A stretch of 64,000 nt of DNA from Timonella senegalensis JC301 (GTDB taxonomy: Bacteria; Actinomycetota; Actinomycetes; Actinomycetales; Cellulomonadaceae), in the NCBI RefSeq assembly GCF_000312125.1, contig NZ_HE978644.1, positions 163,127 to 227,126 of the forward strand, read 5' to 3'. Numbering within the stretch: position 1 is the first letter of the stretch; each line of letters starts with the position of its first letter. Below, one piece after another: positions 8,721 to 17,692 of this stretch. Under the pieces are notes generated by a model, which made no database searches, was not told the origin of the DNA, and saw only the letters and a program-made list of their open reading frames with translations. The position numbers and the translations under genes were made by a program.

Positions 8721-9618
8721 CTCCACGCACTCGGCCCCACACGTTCTTGAGGAACGGTGGCATCTTTTCGAGCGGGAAGAAAGCGAACCAGCACACAACA
8801 GTTGGCAGGAAGTGGATGCCCAGCGCAAAGAACGTTGCGGTGTGGAAGAGGAAGAACAGGCAGATGAAGGCGTACTGCCACTTCCCCTTCATCCAGAACA
8901 CTGCCACGGAGAAGATCTCGATGAGGTAGAGCCCCCACTGCGCGACCTTGAGCAGTGCGGGGTACTCGAGGGTCCACGTCACCAGCACGGAGCCGCGGCG
9001 CATAAACGCCCAGGTAAATACGGCGGAGTTGGGCCAAGCCCAGAGCGAGCCGTTGGTGAAGATCTTCGAGAACACCGAGCCAAAGTACGTCAGCACCGTG
9101 CACACCTGGGTGACGCGTAGCTCCCAGCCGGCGGCCTGTGATTCGCGGCGGTCAAAGAATCCTGCCGCGCCCACGGTGGGCAGAACCCATGTGGTGACCT
9201 GGAGTGCCATGTGGTCGTGCGAGACGTACGAGAATCCCTGCGAGTTGGCCATCCACGCCAGGAACAGTACGGCCACAGCCCACCCTGCGATGCGGGGCAG
9301 CACGTTTGCCATGGCGAGCAGGCAGAATACGATCAACGCCCACTGCATGATGGTCGCCGAGAGGACGCTCGGCTCCGGGAACGGCAGGTTGCGGCCGATC
9401 CACGTGGGGTCGTAGAGTTCCGGCGCGTAGCCGTGTGGGATGACGTCGTTGGTCAGGTACAGGACGTCCCAGATGACAAACCCGTAGATCAAGACCCGGA
9501 AGACGGCCACTCTGGCGAGTGGCACCTCGGGAAAGGCCCAGCCTATAAACCTGCCTGCTGCGCGCCTGATTCTCGACGATTCACTCACGTCTTGCTGTGT
9601 GAGTTCTGTGTTGCTCAT
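8710..9618 (-). CDS. HTTM-domain integral membrane protein
   Basis: 302 residues from the ATG at 9618, preceded by GGAGAG. The start overlaps the stop of the upstream gene in an ATGA, indicating translational coupling. Several membrane helices and the horizontally transferred transmembrane (HTTM) signature are seen: RVLIYGFVIWDVLYL near the N-terminus and SYVSHDHMALQ in the middle. HTTM is the membrane part of vitamin-K-dependent gamma-carboxylase relatives; no carboxylase domain is present here. Activity is unknown. The last 11 bases overlap the convergent gene ending at 8720. Confidence 0.85.
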   Translation of the reverse strand: MSNTELTQQDVSESSRIRRAAGRFIGWAFPEVPLARVAVFRVLIYGFVIWDVLYLTNDVIPHGYAPELYDPTWIGRNLPFPEPSVLSATIMQWALIVFCLLAMANVLPRIAGWAVAVLFLAWMANSQGFSYVSHDHMALQVTTWVLPTVGAAGFFDRRESQAAGWELRVTQVCTVLTYFGSVFSKIFTNGSLWAWPNSAVFTWAFMRRGSVLVTWTLEYPALLKVAQWGLYLIEIFSVAVFWMKGKWQYAFICLFFLFHTATFFALGIHFLPTVVCWFAFFPLEKMPPFLKNVWGRVRGVSR

Positions 9619-10148
9619 GGTTGCTCTCCGTAGTTCCCCTTGACGGTCCATTCGGTGAGGAACTCGACGTCATACTCTCCAGTGGGCTTGCCGTTCTCGA
9701 TGTAGGAGATTGTGCGCTCCATACGCAGCTGGACGAACTGTGGCCGATGCGGGTGGAGGCCATGCCAAGCTCGAGCTATGCCCTCGAGTCGCGACGGGTC
9801 GGCTAGGATCTCGGTCACCTGACCCTCAATCTCCGCACGACCCACGCCTACGCCCTTGGGGTTCAGAGGAACGCGCATTTCCTCACCATCCGTGGTGGTG
9901 GCAATGATCCGGATTGCCTTGGTGGGAGCATTCAGCGGGCGTCCGTACGAGTACTGAGAGAGCGAGCCGAGCGGGTACCAATCGTTGGTGCTGATGACCT
10001 GACCGATACTCAGGATGAAAAGTCCAACGAGCGCTCCCGCGAAGCGCCACGATTTGCTGGCGGTGCTCAGTGGGAGGGCGGCAGCGGGGCTAGGTTCTGG
10101 CGGATTCGGCTGAACTGGCGGCGTCTTCGGGGCGGAGGGCACAGGCAT
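9615..10148 (-). CDS. Single-pass membrane protein coupled to HTTM protein
   Basis: 177 residues. A proline-rich cytoplasmic N-terminus (1-27) is followed by one membrane segment (about 34-53), leaving an extracytoplasmic domain of about 120 residues with no motif I recognise. Its stop overlaps the HTTM start by 4 bases, so the two are made together and probably form a complex. HTTM proteins in other actinobacteria are often paired with a small membrane protein of this shape. Function unknown. Confidence 0.75.
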   Translation of the reverse strand: MPVPSAPKTPPVQPNPPEPSPAAALPLSTASKSWRFAGALVGLFILSIGQVISTNDWYPLGSLSQYSYGRPLNAPTKAIRIIATTTDGEEMRVPLNPKGVGVGRAEIEGQVTEILADPSRLEGIARAWHGLHPHRPQFVQLRMERTISYIENGKPTGEYDVEFLTEWTVKGNYGEQP

Positions 10149-10228
10149 AGGGCAAATCTAGCAACAGGTAAATATCCAGTTCATCAGCCTTTGGGGGGAG
10201 TTTCCCCCGGTGATCCTTTTCTGGGGCG

Positions 10229-10256
10229 TGCCGACAGCGAAATGCCGACAGCGAAA
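10229..10256. repeat. Exact 14-bp tandem duplication upstream of groEL
   Basis: TGCCGACAGCGAAA occurs twice in direct tandem (10229-10242 and 10243-10256), 25 bases before the first CIRCE element. It could be a duplicated regulatory site or a replication slip. Confidence 0.9.
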
Positions 10257-10280
10257 TCTGGCGTTCCCGCCACCTCGCTT

Positions 10281-10307
10281 CTTGCACTCGATGGGGGAGA
10301 GTGCCAA
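10281..10307 (+). promoter_or_regulatory. CIRCE operator 1 (HrcA site) of groEL
   Basis: CTTGCACTC-N9-GAGTGCCAA against the CIRCE consensus TTAGCACTC-N9-GAGTGCTAA. It is the left of two tandem copies. Confidence 0.88.
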
Positions 10308-10315
10308 TAATGGAG

Positions 10316-10342
10316 TTAGCACTCTCATGGTTAGAGTGACAA
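10316..10342 (+). promoter_or_regulatory. CIRCE operator 2 (HrcA site) of groEL
   Basis: TTAGCACTC-N9-GAGTGACAA: left half-site perfect, right half-site with one mismatch. It lies 8 bases after operator 1, so HrcA repression with heat-shock release is expected. Confidence 0.93.
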
Positions 10343-10398
10343 CAAACTTCGGTTTGCCGGTGAGAAGCTGCCCATCAGTGACATGAACTGCTGAGTAG

Positions 10399-12090
<1,692 letters not shown>

Positions 12091-12117
12091 TCTAGCCCGA
12101 GCTCGTAGCTTATTTCA

Positions 12118-12159
12118 CGCAGAGGCGGCCCCCGGAGATTTCCGGGGGCCGCCTCTGCG
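12118..12159. terminator. Terminator between groEL and WXG100 gene
   Basis: 18-bp perfect stem (12118-12135 with 12142-12159) and a 6-base loop, placed between two convergent genes, so it can serve both. Confidence 0.8.
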
Positions 12160-12198
12160 TTGCGCGCGTGGAGTTGTGCGAGGGGAGTAGGGGGATCG

Positions 12199-12489
12199 TC
12201 AGGCGCGGAAGAAACCGCGGACGTTGGACTCTGCATCGAGGTAGGTGTTTGCGGTTGCGTCCAGTGCGCGGTTAATCGATTCGAGGGCGGTCTCGACCTG
12301 TCCCTGAGTGTTCCGCCAGTTGGTGGCCACGCCCTGGAACTGGACTGCTGCGTCGCCCTTCCAAGAGCTCTGGAGGTTGGTCAGGTGGGCCATCATTGCG
12401 GATACCTCGGAGCGAATGGAGTCGACTGAGCGGCGGACGTTGGCGCTTGCTGCGCTTACTTGGGCGGTGTCTACGGAGAATGAGGACAT
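12199..12489 (-). CDS. WXG100-family protein (ESAT-6-like)
   Basis: 96 residues, the normal size for a WXG100 helical-hairpin protein. WKG at 43-45 makes the turn between two amphipathic helices, and YLDAE (83-87) supplies the YxxxD/E type VII export signal. No partner WXG100 gene, EccC ATPase or other ESX component lies in the window, so it stands alone and may form a homodimer. An AAGGGAAG precedes the ATG. A secreted or signalling role is inferred from the family. Confidence 0.9.
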   Translation of the reverse strand: MSSFSVDTAQVSAASANVRRSVDSIRSEVSAMMAHLTNLQSSWKGDAAVQFQGVATNWRNTQGQVETALESINRALDATANTYLDAESNVRGFFRA

Positions 12490-12661
12490 GGAAACTTCCC
12501 TTCGGTTGGTGGTGCGGGTTGACTCGCCAACGCTATGGAAGTCTTCCTAGGGAAGGCAGAAGCCCCGGTCGCCGTTGTGGACAACCAGGGCTTCCCCAGG
12601 TGAATGAGTGGCTGTGGACAACTGTGAGCCTATTTGGCGCGCGCTTCCACTGCAGGGTGAA

Positions 12662-13396
12662 CTACTTTTCCTCAGGCTCCCCAACGGATTCTTGGGAGTC
12701 TTCGAGCTTCTTGAGTTCCTTGACCAGTCGTGCCTGCTCTGCCACGAGGTTTTGGCGTGCAGGGTCCTCCCATGCGTGCGACGCAGCCGTGGAAAAGAGT
12801 TGATCCCGCTCAAGGAGTTTGGTGACGATGCGTAGCCGAGCACGAACAAAGTCGATCGGCGGAATGTGTGCGTACTCGTCGCGGATTGCCTTGAGGTACA
12901 ACTTGTAACGCTGAGGGTCGGACTTGAGGATGGCCAGATCCGCGTCAACGAGCACAGCGCAGTCCGTATCTGCCTTCACAGCCTTGTGCCGGACGAGCTT
13001 GGTCACCATACTTGCGACCTTCTCGACTCGTTCCTCAGGAACACCGATCTCCAGGAGTTGCTTGCGAGCTAGTGCGGCGCTTGCTTCCTCGTCCTCACCG
13101 GCGGCGTTTGCGTACGCAACCTTTGCAGCCGCAGAGAAGACAGCACCGTGGTACCACGCGGCAAGCCGTACAAGGTCGGGATCGGCCGCTTCTTCAGCGA
13201 GTTCGTCAACGTGCGACAGTACGTCAACTAGGTGCTTGAGCCCGTGGTAGGTGCGATCTTCCTCGCTCCAGCGATTCAAGAGACCCCGGCAAATAGCTAC
13301 GAGCTCGGGCTCATTTGCGGTAGCGCCCGCCGCCTGACAACTTCGAATCCAAGAGGATAGGAGCCACTGAGGAGCCTCAGTAGTCTGCGCAAACAT
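12662..13396 (-). CDS. HD-superfamily protein (COG4339-like) with altered metal motif
   Basis: 244 residues, all-helical. Features of the predicted HD phosphohydrolase family are present: YHGLKH (50-55), AAWYHG (79-84), DEEAS (102-106) and LVDADLAIL (149-157). In the HD dyad the aspartate is glycine (His83-Gly84), which would remove a metal ligand, so catalysis is doubtful unless this branch uses another residue. The C-terminal 40 residues are charged and probably coiled. No operon partner is obvious; the WXG100 gene is 172 bases downstream. Confidence 0.75.
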   Translation of the reverse strand: MFAQTTEAPQWLLSSWIRSCQAAGATANEPELVAICRGLLNRWSEEDRTYHGLKHLVDVLSHVDELAEEAADPDLVRLAAWYHGAVFSAAAKVAYANAAGEDEEASAALARKQLLEIGVPEERVEKVASMVTKLVRHKAVKADTDCAVLVDADLAILKSDPQRYKLYLKAIRDEYAHIPPIDFVRARLRIVTKLLERDQLFSTAASHAWEDPARQNLVAEQARLVKELKKLEDSQESVGEPEEK

Positions 13397-13587
13397 CGTG
13401 TTCCTTTTGACGGACGGTTATCTGGCCAATCTAGCAAGGTGCGCGTAGAAACACACCTTTACCGTCCAGTGGCTGAACGCCGCTGCGTATTGACCCAGAG
13501 AGTTATCGTAGTCCTCCCAACAGCTAATGTCGCTACCTCAGTGGGAGATCCGTACGTCACCTTTCTGCGAGCACGCGCCTGTGCAGG

Positions 13588-15201
13588 TCAGAGGGGTGTA
13601 ATTGCACTCGCGGGTATCTCCAGTCGTACTGTGAGACCGCCACCAGGAGTCTCGAAGACGCGCACGGTGCCATTGTGGGCGTGCAGGATCGCCGAGACGA
13701 TTGCTAGGCCGAGCCCGGAACCGCCAGACTTTCGGTTGCGCGAGGAATCAACCCGATAGAACCGTTCGAACACGCGGTCCGCGTGCTCGGAGCTGATGCC
13801 CGGGCCGTGGTCGCGTACCTCAACCACCACAATCTCGCGGTTGGCCTGACCATTTCCGGTGGCATTCTCGGGTGGAAGCGGAGCCGCCACCCCACTGTCA
13901 GGCTTGCGCCCGAGATCGTGTGGGGGAGCAGTTAACGTGCCCAGGGCGATCTCTACGGGGGAGCCCTCAGGCGTGTGCCGGTAGACGTTGCCCACGAGGT
14001 TGGCAAACACCTGACGGAGCTTGTCCTCATCGCCCGTGACGGAGGTTGTACGGGCAGGAACGCCGGGCACGAGTTCCGTGATGCGAGGGGCGCGGCTAGG
14101 GTCGAGAGCCTTCAGGTCGCTCACTGCGTCGAGGGCGAGAACCGCCAGGTCGACTTGCTCAGACTTCATCGCCTTACGCTCGTCGAGACGCGCAAGATGT
14201 AGAAGGTCCTCTACGAGGTTCCCCATGCGGCTGGCAGAGTCCTCAATGCGGCGCATTGTGTCGTCCATAGCGTCAGCGTCCTTTAACGCACCCATGCGGT
14301 ACAACTCACCGTATCCACGGATCGTGGCGAGCGGCGTGCGCAACTCGTGCGAAGCGTCGGAGACAAACTGTCGCATTCTGCGCTCCGATGCCTCCTGAGC
14401 GGAGAACGAGTGCTCAAGGCGCTCGAGCATTGTGTTGAGTGACTTAGCCAAACTGCCAACTTCAGTGGACGACGGCGCTTGAGGGACTCGTCGTGAAAGA
14501 TCTCCCTGCGCAATCTGCGCAGCAGTCTTCTCAATGTTCTGGAGCGGCCGCAACGAGCGACCCACGGCATAGAGCCCAACCGAGCCACCGATTCCCGCGA
14601 TGAAGAGGCCGGAAAGTAGGAGAACGCGTTGGATTTGGTCGATGATCGCGTAGGTGTCAGTCAGCGGTAGCGCCACGTAGGCTTCCCCGATGGTGCCCTG
14701 GCCCTGCGTCGCTACCTGCCGGTACAGGACCCGCCACTCCGTGTCATTGAGGACGGCCTTGGTAGTGAACGGAGCTGACGGGGCATTCGATGGCCCTGGG
14801 CCGGTCGTGATGTAGGCGGAAAGGTCGGGAAGGGAATGGTTCTCGATCGTCGAGTTCATGTACCAGGCCTTGGTCTCGCCGCCGAACAACTTGAACTGGA
14901 GGTAGTAGTCGCTTGGCAGGAACGAGGACGAGCCTTGCTCTGCGATCAGTTGGCTCGAGATCGCTGAGTAGGTGGTGGTGAGGTCATCATCCACCTGCCT
15001 GATCAAGTAGCTCTTGAGCAGCGTGGTAGTCAGCAGGGACGCGATGGCGAGTCCAATGAGCAAGACTATGACCACGGTCGCGGTCAGGCGGGTGCGGAGT
15101 GACAAGCGAGCAAAGTAGGAACGCACAGGGCCCGCAAGCTCGCCGTCCTCGAACTCACTCGAACCCGCCGGAGTATATGGGTGGGTCGAAGGAAGAGTCA
15201 T
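13588..15201 (-). CDS. Sensor histidine kinase (TrcS/MprB-type)
   Basis: 537 residues. First membrane segment about 41-62, an extracytoplasmic sensor loop (about 63-190), second membrane segment about 192-213, HAMP about 214-266, HisKA with SDASHELRTPLA (phospho-acceptor His285), then HATPase with the N box (NLVGNVYRH, 401-409), G1 (DHGPGI) and G2 (GSGLGLAI). A 4-base gap separates it from the response regulator gene upstream, so the pair is cotranscribed. The signal is unknown; the neighbouring PspA and TPM genes make an envelope signal a reasonable guess. Confidence 0.95.
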   Translation of the reverse strand: MTLPSTHPYTPAGSSEFEDGELAGPVRSYFARLSLRTRLTATVVIVLLIGLAIASLLTTTLLKSYLIRQVDDDLTTTYSAISSQLIAEQGSSSFLPSDYYLQFKLFGGETKAWYMNSTIENHSLPDLSAYITTGPGPSNAPSAPFTTKAVLNDTEWRVLYRQVATQGQGTIGEAYVALPLTDTYAIIDQIQRVLLLSGLFIAGIGGSVGLYAVGRSLRPLQNIEKTAAQIAQGDLSRRVPQAPSSTEVGSLAKSLNTMLERLEHSFSAQEASERRMRQFVSDASHELRTPLATIRGYGELYRMGALKDADAMDDTMRRIEDSASRMGNLVEDLLHLARLDERKAMKSEQVDLAVLALDAVSDLKALDPSRAPRITELVPGVPARTTSVTGDEDKLRQVFANLVGNVYRHTPEGSPVEIALGTLTAPPHDLGRKPDSGVAAPLPPENATGNGQANREIVVVEVRDHGPGISSEHADRVFERFYRVDSSRNRKSGGSGLGLAIVSAILHAHNGTVRVFETPGGGLTVRLEIPASAITPL

Positions 15202-15205
15202 GGCG

Positions 15206-15940
15206 CTATCTTGAGGTTGGCTTTCGCAGGAGGTAACCGATTCCGCGCTTGGTGGTGATCAGTGGTTCCACCGGCCGTCCGTCGAGTCCAACGAGGTTGT
15301 CGATCTTGCGGCGCAGGTACGAGATGTACGACTCCACAATGTTGGCGTCACCACCCCAGTCGTAGTCCCACACGTGATCGAGAATCTGCGTCTTAGACAG
15401 CACACGACCGGCGTTGAGCATGAGGTAGCGCAAGAGTTTAAACTCCGTGGGGGACAGGTCAATGACCACTCCGGCGCGGCGTACCTCGTGCGAGTCGTCG
15501 TCGAGCTCGATGTCAGCAAAACGGAGGATCGCGTCGGACTCCTCGACCTGGCGGGTCCTGCGGAGGACTGCGCGGATGCGAGCCACTACCTCCTCAAGGG
15601 AGAAAGGCTTGGTCACGTAGTCGTCACCGCCCACGGTGAGCCCGCTGATCTTATCTGCGGTGTCGTCACGCGCGGTAAGGAACAGTACAGGGGTGTGGAT
15701 TCCGCGCTCGCGGAGGCGCCGGGTTACAGTGAAACCGTCCATATCCGGCAGCATGACGTCTAAGACGATCAGGTCAGGCTGCATGTTGGTGATGAGTTCT
15801 AGCGCGCTCTGACCATCGTCAGCAGCGAACACTTCAAAGCCAGCAAAACGCAGCGAGGTCGAAAGCAGCTCACGGATGTTTGGTTCATCATCAACGATAA
15901 CTAGACGTGCCTCTGGAGTTCCCATACAACTAGCATGCAT
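15206..15940 (-). CDS. OmpR/PhoB-family response regulator (TrcR-like)
   Basis: 244 residues. Receiver domain: acidic pair D17/D18, phospho-acceptor D61, T89 and K111. Winged-helix output domain about 140-238 with LSPTEFKLLRYLM and the recognition helix before TKRGIGYLL. Partner of the histidine kinase encoded 4 bases downstream. The ATG at 15925 (residue 6) gives the usual family N-terminus and may be the true start; neither candidate has a Shine-Dalgarno sequence, so a leaderless message is possible. Confidence 0.95.
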   Translation of the reverse strand: MHASCMGTPEARLVIVDDEPNIRELLSTSLRFAGFEVFAADDGQSALELITNMQPDLIVLDVMLPDMDGFTVTRRLRERGIHTPVLFLTARDDTADKISGLTVGGDDYVTKPFSLEEVVARIRAVLRRTRQVEESDAILRFADIELDDDSHEVRRAGVVIDLSPTEFKLLRYLMLNAGRVLSKTQILDHVWDYDWGGDANIVESYISYLRRKIDNLVGLDGRPVEPLITTKRGIGYLLRKPTSR

Positions 15941-16081
15941 CAGTTTTCTGGATAGTGACTGAGTGAAGGCTGGGGGGAGCGGGGCGAAAAAGCAAGTGGG
16001 TGGACCCTGTGCTTGGGCCCACCCACTCGGATGAGGTAATACGGCAGAACTGCGAACTGCTCGACTGCCAAACTCTGCGTG

Positions 16082-16660
16082 CTAGATGTAGCGCAGCGGG
16101 TTGAACTCGTGGATTGGGATGATCCGAACGCGAGGCAGGATCGTGTTGAAAGCGCCAACGTTGTCCTCGAGGTCGTAGAAGCGCAGCCCCTTCTCCTCGA
16201 GTGCAGCCATCTGAGCGTTGACGAACTCGCGGAAGCAGAGAAGGCCTACGCGGTGTCCCCGGTCCAGGAGTGCCTCGATCTGCGGGATGAAGTCACCGTC
16301 GTGGCTTGCGAGAAGGACGTCTCCGTCGCCCTCGCCGATTGCCTCGAGCATTGCCTGAATACCCATGTCCACAACCTTTTCCTGGGCAGTGCCAGAAAGT
16401 GGAATGGGGCGGTAGTTCATGGCAAGAAGCGCCTGCACGAAAGGCATTGGCATCTGACCAGACGAGGCGTTGAGGAAGAAAAGTGATGTGACGGGCTGGT
16501 TGAAAACTTCAGCAGTAAATTCGGCGATGCGATCCCAGCGTGGGCGCTCGTCCGGGTTAGGTCGGTGTCCCAGGACGTTAAGACCAAGGGTTGCGTCGAT
16601 GTTCTCCCCATCGACCAGCAAGTAAGTCTTGCGGCCTGACCGCGATATTTCATTAGACAT
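16082..16660 (-). CDS. NYN-domain (PIN-like) putative RNase
   Basis: 192 residues from the ATG at 16660, chosen because GGGAGG precedes it. The NYN/LabA-DUF88 fold is a PIN-like nuclease: the acidic residues appear as D17 in LLVDGEN, D98 in KVVDMG, and D121/D123 in SHDGDF, enough for metal-dependent RNA cleavage. No extra RNA-binding domain is attached. It lies between the two-component genes and pspA on the same strand; a terminator at 16692-16730 separates it from pspA, so it has its own promoter. Confidence 0.88.
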   Translation of the reverse strand: MSNEISRSGRKTYLLVDGENIDATLGLNVLGHRPNPDERPRWDRIAEFTAEVFNQPVTSLFFLNASSGQMPMPFVQALLAMNYRPIPLSGTAQEKVVDMGIQAMLEAIGEGDGDVLLASHDGDFIPQIEALLDRGHRVGLLCFREFVNAQMAALEEKGLRFYDLEDNVGAFNTILPRVRIIPIHEFNPLRYI

Positions 16661-16691
16661 GCCTCCCACTTTATTGCCGGTGGGACGAGAA

Positions 16692-16730
16692 AGGGGTGTT
16701 TCGTGACCAAGTTGGCCACGAAACACCCCT
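16692..16730 (-). terminator. Terminator of pspA
   Basis: 14-bp perfect stem (16692-16705 with 16717-16730), 45 bases downstream of the pspA stop on the minus strand, followed there by a T-rich stretch. Confidence 0.7.
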
Positions 16731-16774
16731 CGAGTTGCTCTCAATCACCCTGTGAACGGGTGATCACCACCGCA

Positions 16775-17533
16775 TCAGTGCTCGGTAACGTAGGTCGACT
16801 CGATCTCAGGGGCGGCACGGTTGCCGGCCTTCAGAGCGGCGAGTCGGTTCTCCACCTCGATGCTCTCTGCGGAGACCTCGAGGTCCTTGAACTGAGCCTC
16901 AATGGAAGACGCTGCGATCTCCTGCTGTCCGAGTGCCTTGGCCTCCTCGCGGCGCACACGCTCCTCGAAGCGTGAGATCTCAGAGGTTGGGTCGAGGACA
17001 TTGATGTTCGAGATAGCGGACTGAACTTGCTGCTGAGCCTTGGCGGACTTGTCGCGTGCTACGAGCGAGTCGCGCTTGTTCTTGAGCTCGTTCAACTTCT
17101 CCTTCATCTGGCCGAGGCCCATCTTGAGCTTCTCAACCGTGTCGCGCTGCGAGTCGATCATTGGCTGCGCGGTCTTGACCTCGGACTCTGCCTGGACCTG
17201 GCGCTCCAGAGCAACCTTGGCCAGGTTGTCAAAGCGATCAGCCTCGGTGGTGTTGCCCTGGGAACGGAAGGAGTCGCCGCGCTGTGAAGCGGCGAGGGCC
17301 TTCTGGCCCCACTCCTTCACTGCGTTGACATCCTCGTTGTAGTCCTGCTCAGCAAGGCGGAGATTCCCGATCGTGGTTGCGATCGCCTGCTCTGCCTCGG
17401 CGATCTGGTTGGTGTAGTCGCGCACCAGTTGGTCGATCATCTTCTCTGGGTCCTCAGCGCCATCGATGAGTGCGTTGATGTTTGCCTTGAGGAGCTGGGA
17501 GATGCGTCCGAAGATGCTCTGCTTCTGTGCCAT
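16775..17533 (-). CDS. pspA: PspA/IM30 phage-shock protein
   Basis: 252 residues, almost wholly coiled coil, as in ESCRT-III-like PspA. The N-terminal amphipathic helix (SIFGRISQLLKANINALID) binds stressed membrane, and the DPEKMIDQLVRDY motif is the family hallmark. The C-terminal tail after residue 220 is longer than in E. coli PspA. It lies 160 bases after the TPM-domain gene, probably in the same operon. It should protect membrane integrity during envelope stress. Confidence 0.93.
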   Translation of the reverse strand: MAQKQSIFGRISQLLKANINALIDGAEDPEKMIDQLVRDYTNQIAEAEQAIATTIGNLRLAEQDYNEDVNAVKEWGQKALAASQRGDSFRSQGNTTEADRFDNLAKVALERQVQAESEVKTAQPMIDSQRDTVEKLKMGLGQMKEKLNELKNKRDSLVARDKSAKAQQQVQSAISNINVLDPTSEISRFEERVRREEAKALGQQEIAASSIEAQFKDLEVSAESIEVENRLAALKAGNRAAPEIESTYVTEH

Positions 17534-17692
17534 GGTTTTCCTTCCGGATTATCGGATTGCTCCCCGTGCGGGGATGTCTTGTAAAGCAGTACAGCAAGTA
17601 AATCCTTGGTGCTAGGACGAAGCTTCTGTACGAGTCCGCCGCGTCCACATCTTTTCTTGGGGTAGCTGCCGGGTGAGGGTTCTGCTGTCCAG

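Noticed and set aside
12199-12489. Second WXG100 gene as heterodimer partner
   Set aside because: Examined neighbours; none has a WXG motif or about 100 helical residues.
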